From contig RCTD01000012.1 of the NCBI GenBank assembly GCA_014898415.1, positions 1,587,113-1,651,112 of the forward strand: DNA of 64,000 bases, written 5' to 3'. Under the pieces are notes generated by a model. The model ran no database searches and was not told the DNA's origin. It saw only the letters and a list, made by a program, of their open reading frames with translations. Position numbers and translations under genes: made by a program. The DNA is from Stromatinia cepivora. Lineage: Eukaryota; Ascomycota; Leotiomycetes; Helotiales; Sclerotiniaceae. This document shows positions 22,403-35,272 of this stretch, piece after piece. Within the stretch, counting starts at the first letter, position 1; every line of letters begins with the position of its first letter.

Positions 22403-24095
22403 ATATTGAATATTAGTTAATCAATTATTCTGATTTAATTTAAGACAATGATTATTATTCAGAATTACATTTGGGAGATCTTTGTTTGTTGATAATAAGT
22501 TGTATATGAATTCTTTTTTTATTATAGAAAATATAAAGCTTGTTAATTCAATCTCTATCTTCTAAATATTTATCAATAATATTAATCAAAACTTGAAAGT
22601 ATCAATATATATAATATACTTATTCGATTTTATAGAAATTATTTTCGTTCAAATAAAAATATACTACAAAAATATCTATATTTTATAAAAAAATTATAAA
22701 TAAATAATACAATCAATATACAATTATTCATTTAGAATTCAAATTATTAAGAATAATTGTTCAATATATCTACTAATTCAATCTCTTTTTCAATTATTCT
22801 ATTTTCTATTAATTTCGATAAACTATAAAGAACTTTGATTCATTTAGAGGCAATAAAACAGATACTTTGATTCTACAAAATGAATATCAAGATTGAACAA
22901 AAAAATTTGTTTTACATAGTTTCCCAATAAGAGAGATAAGAGTTCTGGTCCGGACTCATTGTATACTAAGCGAAATTACACCAAAATTAACGATTTTTTT
23001 AGTTTTTCAAATCTTTGTTATTTATACAAAAACTTAAGATAATTTATTAAAATCTATATTTATATAAAAATAATTATTCGAAATTAATTAAATATTAAAT
23101 AAAATATTTTTAAATAATTTTGTTTCGAAGTTATATATATTCGGAATCAAAAAAAAAGTTTTAAAAAATCGTTTATTTTGTATAGGAAAAATGTTATATA
23201 CTCGAAATTTTAAAATTTTTAAATTTCAAATTCGTGTAACTTTTGAACAAAAATTATAAAATATAAATATATATATTATATTTTATAATTCAATAATAAT
23301 TAATTATTATATTTCAAAATTTTAATTATTTTCATTTAATACTAAGGAAGTTATTCGATATTTAATTTTGCATAAGAAAATATGGTTTTTGCAGGGATTC
23401 TGTTACGAATTCGAATGATGTGCGGTAAGTAGATTCTAGAATTCTTATAAGAATATAAAAGGAATTATATAAGATATATCGGAATTTATAATAGCAAATA
23501 TTTTCCTGAAAAAAACTCGATAAACTTTATATATCAATCGATACTGAACAAAAAACAACAATCAAATTCAATGAATTCAAAATATATAATAAAACTTTAT
23601 TCTCTTTATTTTATATATAATTAGAATATTTAAATACTTTTAACAATAAAATCTTTCGAAAGATAATTTTAATAATAAAATAAAAAATTATAAATAAATT
23701 AAAGATATTAATAAAAAACGATTCTAATTTTTATAATTTTATCAATATTAAATATTATTTATATTTTATATTTAAATAACTTTATAGATTTCGATATAAT
23801 CAAAATTCAGAAATAAATATAAAAGAAATAAAAACATATTCAAAATCTTTATTATTTTTATAAATAATATAATTATTATATTCTCAAATATAAAACAAAG
23901 AAATAAATTGATATTTTGAAAAATATAAATAGATATAAAAGAAATCTTTCTAATAATAATCAATAATATATTAATTATTAAATATAATATTAAAATCCAT
24001 AATATCACCCTAATAGTTCAATTAATTATAATAATTACTAATATAATGATTATCATATATAATTTCAAATCTAATAATATTATTTTAATAATTCA
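22403..24095 (+). pseudogene. Leader and gag region of gypsy H, unreadable
   Basis: No protein motif is readable. A 230-bp segment (23772-24008) is similar to the reverse complement of 47717-47920 in element J: both include a stretch encoding LYLFLNF on the non-coding strand. The two lie at similar distances before the reverse transcriptase once insertions are removed, which supports H and J being the same family. Some less decayed bases occur at 22935-22980 and 23395-23440. Confidence 0.45.
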
Positions 24096-24332
24096 AAATA
24101 TAAATATAAATATAAATATAAATATAAATATAAATATAAATATAAATATAAATATAAATATAAATATAAATATAAATATAAATATAAATATAAATATAAA
24201 TATAAATATAAATATAAATATAAATATAAATATAAATATAAATATAAATATAAATATAAATATAAATATAAATATAAATATAAATATAAATATAAATATA
24301 AATATAAATATAAATATAAATATAAATATAAA
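24096..24332. repeat. Hexanucleotide microsatellite (AAATAT)n
   Basis: About 39 uninterrupted copies of a six-base unit. It creates an artificial Asn/Ile repeat frame (24046-24360) that should not be annotated as a gene. Confidence 0.97.
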
Positions 24333-24685
24333 TTTTATACTTTGTATTGAAATAATATGAATGATATAATATACCCTTTTCTCAAATTCGAAACCAAAAC
24401 AAAAGAATTCGAAATATTTTGAAGTTCTTTATCTTATATCCCTAATTCATTAAGTCAATCAAAATCATTCTTAATCTTTTCAATAATTTCAATTCTTTAA
24501 TTCTTCAATTCAATTTTAAATCCTTCAATTAATTATTATTCTATAATCATCAATTGCAAAATAATAAAAATTATATCATTAAAAAACCTTCAATTAATTA
24601 AACAATTTTTCTTTCTTTAATTCTATTTTATATATCATTTATAATATCTTTAATTTTTAATTCATTTCCCTTCAATTTTATATTT

Positions 24686-24760
24686 CTATATAGATCTTAT
24701 ATACTTTCTAGATTAATAAGAATCGAGTTATAAAAGGTGTTCTAAAACATATATATTAGA
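24686..24760 (+). repeat. Repeat F, copy 1
   Basis: A block of about 75 bp containing ATTAATAAGAATCGAGTTAT and AAAGGTGTTCTAAAACAT, matching 38851-38937 and 39163-39241 with transitions. Unclassified; possibly part of an LTR. Confidence 0.6.
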
Positions 24761-24888
24761 ATATATAATAAATGATAAAGAATCTTTATAATTCAATTTT
24801 ATAAATAATAAATAAAAATATCATAAATATTATTATTAAATACTTTGTAACATATATAACGATAAAATAATATAAAGAAAACTAATTA

Positions 24889-25704
24889 AATCAAGTATTC
24901 TAGTTTCTGATCATATTTAGTTTCTGGTTATTATTTATATCAAAAATCATCATTTTTTGCATTTTTAATTTTCTTATTTATGGATATAATTGAATGAAGT
25001 TCTGAATATAGATTGATTAAAATTATCAATAAATCCTGAAAATTTCAGATCTTTTATAATTCTTTTCATTAAAATATTAAAGATTGAATTTCCGATTTTC
25101 AATTTGTATATGATTTATATACAAATTTAAAAAACATAAAAATATTGAATAACTTCTCAACCGAAATAATGAAAAATAAACTATTAATTTTTTTTTGGAA
25201 CCTTTAAAATATATTATATAAAATGTATCAAATCATTATATATAATAGTTTTTAAATAATCTTTTATTTATATTTATATTTTATTCTATATAAAATTTTA
25301 TATAAGTAATTTTTCAATTAATAATAAAATATTATTTATAAATAATAAATTTTTGAAATTGGATCTATCTTGTATAATATGATTTAAAGATTTCAATAAA
25401 ATTGATAATTTATTTTTAATTATTTGTGTTGAAAAGTTATTCAAGATTTTTGTGTTTTTTAAATTTGTATACAAATCATATACAAATTGAAAATCGGAAA
25501 TTCAATCTTTAATATTTTAATGAAAAGAATTATAAAAAATCGGAAATTTTCGATATCTCTTTTTTTTCATGAAATGAATTTATAATTTAAATTTTATTTA
25601 ATTATATTTATTAATTGTAAAGTTATTAATAAATGAAAATGATGGTTTTTGATATAAAATAATGATTGGAAAATAGGGGTGATCGGAAATTAGAGTGCTT
25701 GATT
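24889..25704. mobile_element. Foldback (long-inverted-repeat) element
   Basis: This 816-bp unit is flanked by TA on both sides (24887-24888 and 25705-25706). The left end reads AATCAAGTATTCTAGTTTCT, and the right end is the complement of AATCAAGCACTCTAATTTCC. The inverted arms are about 270 bp each: a matching block (AATTTGTATATGATTTATAC and relatives) lies at about 25100-25125 and, inverted, at about 25465-25500. That leaves a central spacer of roughly 270 bp. No transposase is readable. TA target and tips like those of Fot1/pogo elements suggest a non-autonomous derivative. Confidence 0.8.
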
Positions 25705-26960
25705 TATTTTTTGTTATAAAACTTTCTAAAAATATATTTATTATTTTTGGATTATTATAAACATAATATTATAATTTATATATAAATTGAATGAATATAA
25801 TTTGCTTTTTCAGCTTTTAATATTATATTATATATTATTATTTTTATAATATTTTTAATTTGATAATAATTTTATTTTTAATATATATTTAGAATCTATT
25901 CAAAAATAATATATCTACAAAACTATTTATTAATAAAATCTTTAATATATTATTTTGATTAAAACTTTCTTTTATAATATTATAATATAATAGAAAACAC
26001 TACAATATTATTCGTTATTTATAGAAAACAAAATCGAAAATAATAAAATGGATCCTCAATTTTTTAAAATTATTTTAAAAAATTCTATATAATAATAATA
26101 TAAATATTATAAATCGTTTTTTATAAAGAATTACAAAAATAAAGATTATAAATTAATAAAGATTTCTAAATTCAATTTATTAATCAATAAAACCTTAATA
26201 TCTAATATAAATCATTATTATATAAAAATCTATAATAATAAAATATTATTTTCAATTCAAATAATATTAAATCGATACTTTATTTATTATAAATTTATAT
26301 AAAAGATTATTAATCAATATTAGTCCCAATTAATATCAAAAAAGAAATCTTTATTATTATTATGAATCTTAATCCCGAAAAAACTAACAAATGATATTTA
26401 TTGATTTAAAATTATTAATTTTGTATTCTTTTGTTAATAAAATAAGATAAAAATTATATATTTTACATAAAAAGAATTAAATCAAATATAAGAAATTATA
26501 TAACAAGAATATTTGAACAAATGAATAATTATTTTAATCTTTCAAAAATAGAATTTCAAGAATATATTATATAGAAAAAGGAATATTGTTGAAATATTAA
26601 TTAAAATATTATGAAAACTTTATAATTTCGTTTATTATTATTATTATTATTTGAAATATCTTCGAAAAATTCCTTAATAGCAAACCTTCTTTTAATAATA
26701 ATAAAATGAAAGAAAAACTTTTTTTTTTAATTTCAAACTGAACTATTTATCTTTTTACTTTGATATATAAATATACTTTTATTATATTATATAGAAAATT
26801 ATAAAATGAAGTTGATATTCAAAAAAAAACTTTTATATCTCAAAAATTGTTTATTATTATTTTTAATTTTAAAAATAATATATAAATAAATCGATAATAA
26901 TTCACCGAAAATTTTTATACGAAAATCAAGATTATATAATATTATTTTATTACTTCTTAT
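25705..26960 (+). pseudogene. Interior of gypsy H before the reverse transcriptase
   Basis: Extremely A+T-rich, with no readable domain. By position it should hold the gag/protease end and the start of the reverse transcriptase. Confidence 0.35.
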
Positions 26961-27969
26961 TATTAAATCTAACAAAAGAATCTATATTTATTAAGATTAT
27001 TATAAATTAAACAATGTTATTATCAAGAATCGATATTTTTTATTGATTATTCAAAAAATCTTAAATACTCTTTATAATATAAAAGTTTATATAAAGTTGA
27101 ATATCATTATTATTTACAATAAATTTTGCATTTTAAAAAATAACAAATGAAAAATCATTTTCATTATTCGATTCGAATTATTTGAATTATTTATTTTACC
27201 TTTTGATTTTTATAATATATTAATATTATTTCAATATTATATTAACTATATTTTATTCGATAAAGTAAATAAATATTATATTTTATATTTCGATAATGTT
27301 TTTATATGTTCTACAAATAAAAAACAATATCAAAAATCATAAAACATTAATTTATAAATCAATATCAATAAATATAAATTGGAAATTATACTATCAAAAT
27401 ATTTGGATTTAATGATTATAATCAGAAATATTGAAAGAAATCAAAATAAAATAACAATTACTATTTTCTAGAAATAACTTTTTTTAAAAAATCTATAATG
27501 ATTCTTAGATTTCGCAAACTTTTATTATCGTTTTATAAAAAGAATTTCGAAAATTTATTATTTTTTGAATGATTATTTATAAAAGAATATTATTTAATAA
27601 TAAAAAAATAAATGTATAAATATCTTTGATAAATTTAAATTGCTTTTTATAATAATTCTAATATTAATATATTTTGATTATAACAAAAAGATAATATTAA
27701 AAATCAATATCTTTAATTAAATTTCCCAAAAAAAATCCTTTCTTAATATTATAATAATATTTTAAAATCAATAATATATTTTTCTTCAAAATATTTTATA
27801 ATTGAATATAATTATGAAATTTATAATAAAGAATTATTAATCATTATTAAATCAATAAAGAAATGATGATTAAAATTATAGAGATTTTAATAAGAATTCG
27901 AAGTTTTAATCAATTATAAGAATTTAGAATATTTTACAATAATAAAGATTTTAAATCAATATTAAATTT
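26961..27969 (+). pseudogene. Gypsy reverse transcriptase and RNase H relic of H
   Basis: The plus translation reads DYYKLNNVIIKNRY (about 26994-27036), KVYIKLNIII, FELFELFILPF and LFDKVNKYYILYFDN (around 27250-27300, the Y-D-D region), then FDYNKK and NYEIYNKELLIIIK (about 27805-27850) and NYKNLEYFTI. These are the gypsy reverse transcriptase and RNase H motifs in order. The relic stops at 27969 inside the RNase H segment where element A begins, and resumes at 35584. Confidence 0.85.
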
Positions 27970-28274
27970 TGTTATGGAAAGCTTTGCGATCCCTTGTATT
28001 CTACAAAGGATCAAGGGTATATTTTTCAATCAGAATAAAGGCTCTTTTAAACTTTATCAATCTCTTTGATATAATTTTGATATATTAATAATTGAAGATT
28101 TAATTTAATCAAAGTATTCATTAATTAGATAATTATTTATTTATTTTTTATACATATAATCTTTGATTTATATAATTAAAAACAAATTATACAATTCAAT
28201 TTATTTTATTAATTATATATATTATCTATTCCTTGATTTTTAAAAGTATTTTATAATTATATTATTCTATAATA
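27970..28274 (+). repeat. LTR, family A (copy 3), left LTR of element A
   Basis: It starts TGTTATGGAAAGC, the transition-mutated form of TGTCACGGAAAGC. It aligns along its length to the reverse complement of 11623-11931. Confidence 0.85.
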
Positions 28275-31200
28275 ATTATAAATTCGATAGTTTTTAATTT
28301 TTATAATTTTTTATTCAATAATTATTAAATATTCAAAAGATCATTTTTTCAAATTATTCCTATTTCATTTATAATTCAATATTTATAACAATTTAATTAT
28401 TTTTATTCAAAATAACAAAAAATCAAAATAATCTTTTTCTTTTTCTTATTATTCATATTTAATAATTAGAATAATATTTATATTTGAAAAATAAATATCA
28501 AATTCAAAGAATCTAGAATTCAATCAATCTAAAGAACGATTTATTTATTTTTATTTCAATTATACCTATTTTAATTTTTAATTTAATAAATAAATCTATT
28601 TATATTGAAATTATTTAATTTTCTATTATCGATTTTCAAATCAAATACAATTAAAAAAGTAAATATAATATCAAAAAGAATTTTCGGAATATTTTATAAC
28701 AATTCAATTCAGAAAAAATATAAATAAAGATATTAAAATAAAAATTCTAATAATAATCTATTAGTATTTATTTCATTTCCAATTATTTTTTAAGAAATCT
28801 TTTTTGAATTTATCTTTTTTCAATTAAAATATCAATATTGATAACAAAAGTATATATAAAATTACAATCCTTGAATATATATTGAATATTTAATAAACTA
28901 TATCTCAAATATATTAATCTATTATATATAGATATTCAAACTCAATAAAATTATTACCATTCGAAATATAATATTTAATAAAGATTTCATTTACTATACA
29001 AACTTCATTAATCAAATAATCAATATTTATATCACAAAAAAACTTCAATAATTTATTCAAACCTTTAATATACAAAATCATATCAAAATAATTATATTTA
29101 TCTATTTATTTTTACAAATCGAAAAATCTTTGATTTATTTATGAAATATATTCTAAATCTATTATTTACAAATAAATTAATCACGAAAAGTTTTTTTTTA
29201 AAAAAATAATAATGAAAATAAAAAATCAATCTAGAATTATTCCATCTATTTAATGCTTTAAATAATAATAATCAAGATATATAAATATTAATCGATCTTT
29301 TTTTTTAAAGAAATTAGAAATGTTGATTCTACTATTAAAAAGTAGTTATATTCTATAAATAAAAATATTAATATTATTCAAAGAAATACTTATAACAATA
29401 ATTGAAATCCTAATTTTATTGAATATATTAATATAAGGAATATAAAATATAAATTTATTAATCATATTATCAAAATTCTTTATAATATCTATAAAAATAA
29501 TACAAAAATTATTTCAATCATTCAATTGCTATATTTTAAAAGAAAATATATATATTGAAATAATCAATTAAAACATTTTATAAAGAAAATTCAATTATTA
29601 AAAAGATTATTATATTTTATATATTTTTTTAATCGATTTATAAAGAATCTATAAATTTATAATCTCAAACAATTATTCAAAGAATTTATATTATAAAAAT
29701 TGAAATACTCAAAATTCAGATTAATCTATTTGAATTTCAATTATTTGATTATTATTCAAAATTATTTTTCTTTTATTATTATATTCTAAAACAATTATAT
29801 ATGTAATAATATTAAAGAAATCTTTCTAATATTCAATCTTTTATAGAAATTATTATATTATAAAAAATAGATTCAATGAATTTAATCTATTTAAACAATT
29901 TTTATTTTATATTTCAATTTAATCAATAAAAAATAAATAATATAAAAAAACATTTACAATTTATAATAATTTATAATATAATCATTATTATAATTGAAAT
30001 AAAATCGATATTATTTTTCATTTGATTTTTAATCAATAAATTATAAATATTATCATTTCCTTAAATTTCTATATCAATAATTTCTAAATTATTTTATTTT
30101 TATTATCAATTAAAAGATTATTATTAATTCAAATATAATTATAATCTTAAAATTAATAATCTTGAAATTAAGAAAATTTGATATAAAATCAATTTTGAAT
30201 CGAAATCTATAAAATTGATTTTCTTTTAATAGATATTTATATATAAATTTAATAATTAAGATTTAACTATTTATTATCATTTATATTTAATAATATAAAG
30301 AAATCTTTAGATTAAAAGAATTATTGAGATCATTTATATTATTATATTTGTAAATCAATCATTTTGAATGATAATAACAATTATTATTAAATACAATTTC
30401 GAAATCAAACAATATAATATAATCCAAAATTTATTTTTTTAATACTCTAAATAATTTTTTGGATATTACAATTGTATATTATTTATTTAATAATTATAAA
30501 ATCCTAAACAAAAATATTATAATTAATCAAATTTTATAAAATCTATATAATTTCCTAATTATATAATTCAAAAACTTTATTTGAATATTCACAAAACTAG
30601 GATTAATATAATATAAAAAGGAATTATATTTATATATTAATTCAAAATATATTATTATAATTCTTTTCTTTATAAATAATATCCAGATTATTTATTGAAA
30701 AAAAATCAATTATTACAAAGATTATTAAAGGAATCAAAACTATATATAAACTACAAAATCTAAAAAATACAAAATAATTTTTAGAAATATATATACTTTA
30801 TAATCCATTCAACAAAAAACTATAATTAATTTATTATATATATATTGAAAAAACTATTAAGAAATTTAAAACAATAATCAAAACAACAAATATATTGTTT
30901 TCAATAATAATATTTCAGAAAAACTCAAATCAAGTTCCTATATATATTATCAAATTATATTAAAAGAAAAGAAAATTAATATTATATATTACAATTATTA
31001 TAAAAACAGATATATCATTCATTGTTTTGTAATTGAATTATTATTTGATTAATCTATTAAATAATTATATAAAAGTTATTGATTATTATTTATAATATCT
31101 TTAGAATCTAAAGTTCATTATAATGTAATATAATAATAATCAAATATTATAATTTTTCGTTTTCTTAAATATTGCTTTTATAAATAATCCAAAGATTTAT

Positions 31201-31838
31201 TATTCATTTCAAAAATATGTTGTATTCCTTTTCGATAATTTAATGATATAAAAAACTTTTAAATAAAAGACTATAATTGTTTCGATTATTAAAATAAAAC
31301 TTTTTTAAATCAAATATATATCAGAAGAAATTATAATAATTCTATACTTCTAAAACAAAATCGATTTAATAATAAAAGAATCTATAATCATCTTTTATAA
31401 TAATTAATAAACAATTAGATTAATAATTAATAAAAACAAACAGATTGTTATAAAATTAAAATACATTGATATTTTCGAAATATATAAGTATATTAAAAAT
31501 ATTCAAAAAACAACTCTTATATGATTTATTTATTAATCAATAATATAATAATTGATAAATTTATTAAGAATTTTATAAAATAAAAATTCGAATATTTCCA
31601 ATTCCTTTTTAATTTATAGAATATAAATAATAGAATTATAAAATTTGAATAATAATAATTTGGAATTCATAATTCCTTTTTTTAATATAAATAAAATAAA
31701 TTCTATTTCATATCTCAAACTATTATATTTTTTTATAATATATTTCAATTTTTATATTTTATATTCATTAAAAAACAAAAAACTTCAATATCGATTTCTT
31801 TTTTATCCCCTTTAATCTTTTTTTTAAACAAAAAGAAT
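28275..31838. other. Interior of element A, left part, unreadable
   Basis: About 3.5 kb of very A+T-rich sequence in which C clearly exceeds G on the plus strand. I could not recognise reverse transcriptase, integrase, gag or an RNA gene. Assigned to element A only because it lies between that element's LTRs. Confidence 0.45.
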
Positions 31839-31843
31839 TCTTT

Positions 31844-31993
31844 TGTAACGAACCCAACAAACGTTTAGAGATCAACCTTAGAATTAAAAGCTATAGAGCT
31901 AAAGAGAGTGTGCTACAAAGCTATATATATGATCAGTTCGAAGTTTAATACTATATTAGTCTGATCGGATACAATTATATATATCTTGTAATA
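31844..31993 (-). repeat. E 3' LTR (left on this strand)
   Basis: It starts TGTAACGAACCCAACAAACG on plus and is 150 bp. It matches 33369-33518, with transitions going both ways: this copy is better kept at its left end, the other at its right end. Confidence 0.9.
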
Positions 31994-31995
31994 CT

Positions 31996-32008
31996 ACCCC
32001 CCCCTTTT
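31996..32008 (-). promoter_or_regulatory. Polypurine tract of E
   Basis: The plus strand reads ACCCCCCCCTTTT, so the minus strand has AAAAGGGGGGGGT directly before the 3' LTR. This is the position of the plus-strand DNA primer in LTR retroelements. The C run has survived where almost all other C was lost. Confidence 0.75.
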
Positions 32009-32559
32009 GAAGAATTCGCTTTAAATTTATTTTAAACAAATAAATTAAATACAAAATAATCACTAATCATTTTCTTTTAAAAATACCTAATACAAAATAT
32101 ACATTACAATTAACGAATATATATTTACTATACCATATACTTCCTTCAAACGATCTTCAAAATATCGATTATTGATCATCTTTTTTAAATCTTTATCATT
32201 ATCGTTTTCGGACTTAATAATCAATATAATAATTAAAATAGATTTTTATTAATCTCGAATTCCTTAATACAGATCTAATAAACAGATTTATATCTAATAA
32301 AAGATATTTCTATATTATATATATTTATTTTGTTTATACAAAAGAATTCTTTCAAAAAAGGAAAACTCAGACATTTATATATAAAGTAGAATCAAAATAC
32401 AATCGGATTTATCCGATTGGATATCAAAAGAGTTAAAAATATTAATAATATTAAAATTACTAATATTCATTAAATCATAATTCCGAGAATAAAATGGATT
32501 CTATAATATATATAAGATTTTAAATTTACTAAAATAAAATGATATAGGGAATCTATTTG
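32009..32559 (-). other. E interior after gag, no pol
   Basis: About 550 bases between the gag relic and the 3' LTR. No reverse transcriptase, integrase or protease motif is seen on either strand, and the space is too short for them. Confidence 0.6.
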
Positions 32560-33130
32560 TTATATAAATAGTTAATTGTTATATAACCTAAACAAAATCG
32601 GGATAAAAACAAAAAAGAAAAAACTATTAAAAAAAACGATTTCTAAGAATAATATTAAATTTATTACAAAAAATTAAGATTTTATTCGAATCAAATTAAT
32701 TCTGACCTTTGGTTTTATAAAAAATCCTTTCGAATTTCACAATATAAATATATAAAAAATCGATTTCTTATTTGAAGATAAATAATTTATCTTTAACTTT
32801 TTAAATTTCATTCAGATTATTATAAATATATATAAATTGATCCAAAATCGTTATATAATTTAAAGGAATATTTTGATCAAAAAAAGAAAATTGAAATAAT
32901 ATCATAATTTGTATATAAGATTCGAAATTGAAATAAATATAATAAAATTGAATTATAAAATTGTCGATTGTAGTACTATCTATTTGTAATTTCATTCGAA
33001 TCGAGGGAAACCAGATATCGAATTTTTGAAAATTACCATTGAACTTTTCAAAATCAGGAAAAAAGGATTTCAAATGAAAAGGAGTATAAATAACAAAAAT
33101 ATATTCGAGAATCAAAAAGTATAAAAACAA
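32560..33130 (-). pseudogene. Gag of element E (retrotransposon capsid protein relic)
   Basis: The minus frame is open for 109 codons (33130-32801). It contains FEKFNGNFQKFDIW and IRMKLQIDSTTI, then continues in frame past single stops with KVKDKLFIF, then YIVKFERIFYKTKGQ, FDSNKILIF and LRNRF (to about 32560). This order, an FNG segment, a charged helical body and a Y-A-KFERV-YEA-like block, is that of Ty3/gypsy-type Gag proteins of fungi. Gag assembles the particle that packages the element's RNA. The stops fit single C-to-T changes in Gln or Trp codons. No zinc knuckle could be seen downstream. It is better preserved than most coding relics here. Confidence 0.8.
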
Positions 33131-33368
33131 GATTTTATTCTATTAACGAATCATTTTGTTATAAAGTTTTGTAATTATAAGGTTTATCGAATTATAATCT
33201 ATAATTTAGAAATTAAGGATAAGAAAAAAGATAATATTTTCGAATAATATCAAGAAGATTTATATATAAACAAGAAAATAGAAGTATATATTTAAATAAA
33301 AGCAAATGAAATATACATAAATATATATAAATATTATTCTATTTTTTATCTAGAAGAACTTTTAATAA

Positions 33369-33518
33369 TATAATGAACCCAATAAATGTTTAAAGATCAA
33401 TTTTAGAATTAAAAGTTATAAAGTTAAAAAGAATGTGCTATAAAGCTATATATATGATCGGCTTGAAGCTTAATACTGTATTAACCCGATCGGACGCGAT
33501 CACGTGTATCTCGTGACA
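33369..33518 (-). repeat. E 5' LTR (right on this strand)
   Basis: This 150-bp LTR ends CGTGTATCTCGTGACA on plus. Its right half is strikingly G+C-rich (CCCGATCGGACGCGATCACG), unlike the other copy. Confidence 0.9.
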
Positions 33519-33633
33519 TCTTTTATATTATTCGATAACTTAAAACTCAAACAAAAGAACTTCAAAATTATTTATTATAGTTATATAAAATACAACAAAT
33601 GCAAAAATTATAAAAATAATAAAATTATTCTTC

Positions 33634-33757
33634 CTTTTTTTTCTTTTTTTCTTTTTTTCTTTTTTTCTTTTTTTCTTTTTTTCTTTTTTTCTTTTTTTCT
33701 TTTTTTCTTTTTTTCTTTTTTTCTTTTTTTCTTTTTTTCTTTTTTTCTTTTTTTCTC
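33634..33757. repeat. Octanucleotide microsatellite (CTTTTTTT)n
   Basis: About 15 consecutive copies of an eight-base unit. It produces artificial Phe/Leu (plus) and Lys/Glu/Arg (minus) repeat frames that are not genes. Confidence 0.97.
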
Positions 33758-34877
33758 TTTTTTGTTTTTGAAAATTATTATAAACTTCTTAATCAATTTA
33801 TATTCAATTTTTCAAAGATTTTTAGATATAATATAACAAAAGAAAAAAAACGATAATATAAAAGAAAAAAAACAATATCTTTCTTTTTTTCGATCTTCAA
33901 TATCATTTTCATTATAATCCAATAATTCTATTTGAATTATATAAATAACAATCAATATATTATAAAAATAAAAAATAAACAATAAAAAAAACTACTTTTG
34001 AATTTTGTTAATAAATAATAATATAATAATTTATCAAAGAATAAAAGAAAATCAATAAAGAAATATATAAATGAAAACTATAATTTCAATATCAATGATT
34101 ATTTGATTTCAAAGAATTAACAAAGTATTTATTATAAAAATTATATCTTTTAATAATCAATAATTTTATATATCAAATATATTAATATTTATACTTATTT
34201 TTATAATTCTTTTTATTCTTTTCTTTAATTAAAGAATTAATAATCTTTAATAATATTTTTTTTTTATTATTCAAAACCTATCATTGATTCAATAATTCGA
34301 ATTAATCATTGTTTTTATTGATTATAGAATTTTTTTTTTTCTTTTTTTTAATCAAATAATATTTATATTAACGATTATAAATAAAGGATTAATAAAACTT
34401 TTCAATTATATAATAAAAACAAAAAACAAAAAATTTATTTTCAAATTATTATTCAATTCCAAAACAGATAACTGATTATATATAAAATCGAAAATAAGAT
34501 TATAATAATTTCCTTTATAAATAAAAACAATTTTTAAAATAATTAATAATAGATCAATTACAAAAATATTTTATTTAAATCTAATGCAATAAAATCAATA
34601 TCCTGAATCATTATTTCTATTGAAATCATTAAATCCTTTTACTTGACTTCTTTATTTTCCGAAAACTTATCAATATTAATACTTTTCAATATTGTTTATA
34701 TTTGTTTTTTTTTTATTTTTATTGAATATAAATAATATTCAACTTTTTTGGTTTTTTAATTTTAAATACCTTAAATATTTTAATAATCAATAAAAGTATA
34801 AATACAAAAGAAAAGAAAAGAAAAGAAAAAAATATATAAAATATATATTTATCGAAATTTATTTATTTTATTTCGTT

Positions 34878-34953
34878 ATTATAATCTATATATTATAATC
34901 TATATATTATAATCTATATATTATAATCTATATATTATAATCTATATATTATA
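34878..34953. repeat. 14-base tandem repeat (TATAATCTATATAT)n
   Basis: Five to six perfect copies. Direct tandem array without spacers, so not CRISPR. Confidence 0.9.
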
Positions 34954-35272
34954 AGATATATTCAAAAATTATATTATAAAATTGAATATTTTTCTATACT
35001 TTTTTAACAAAATCTTTTTTTTTATTAATCAAAATTATAAATAAAAGAATATTACAAATGACAATCCAAAATCGAAAAGTATTTATAACTTTTATATAAA
35101 TAAATTTTCTTTGATTTCAAAACTACAAAAATCATTATAAACTTTATATATTATATTATTTCTTTATTAACATTTATTTATATTTATGATATATAATCTT
35201 TTATAAATCAATCGAATCGCTTTTTTTTATATCTTTTCATTTATTATAAATCGTTTTTCGATCTAAAGAATA

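Larger units (their letters stand above)
31844..33518 (-). mobile_element. Gag-only non-autonomous LTR retroelement E
   Basis: The element is 1675 bp with two 150-bp LTRs (31844-31993 and 33369-33518). It is flanked by an exact TCTTT duplication (31839-31843 and 33519-33523). Read on the minus strand it has a 5' LTR, a gag-like frame (33130 to about 32560), a stretch with no pol, a polypurine tract (complement of 31996-32008) and a 3' LTR. With 1375 bp between LTRs it cannot hold a normal pol. It therefore looks like a terminal-repeat element carrying only gag, needing reverse transcriptase and integrase from a partner. It is inserted in element A. Confidence 0.88.
33524..35272. other. Interior of element A, right part, with tandem repeats
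   Basis: About 1.75 kb resumes element A after E. It is A+T-rich with C over G on plus, and no domain is readable. It contains an octamer microsatellite and a 14-base tandem repeat, listed separately. Confidence 0.45.

Noticed and set aside
24046..24360. Open frame of 104 codons (Asn/Ile repeats)
   Set aside because: It is the translation of the (AAATAT)n microsatellite; no unique sequence codes.
33504..33836. Open frames on both strands over the C/T octamer repeat
   Set aside because: Both derive from the (CTTTTTTT)n tract; the plus frame also starts inside the LTR of element E.
34878..34953. Possible CRISPR-like array
   Set aside because: The 14-base units abut directly with no spacers; simple tandem repeat in a eukaryotic context.
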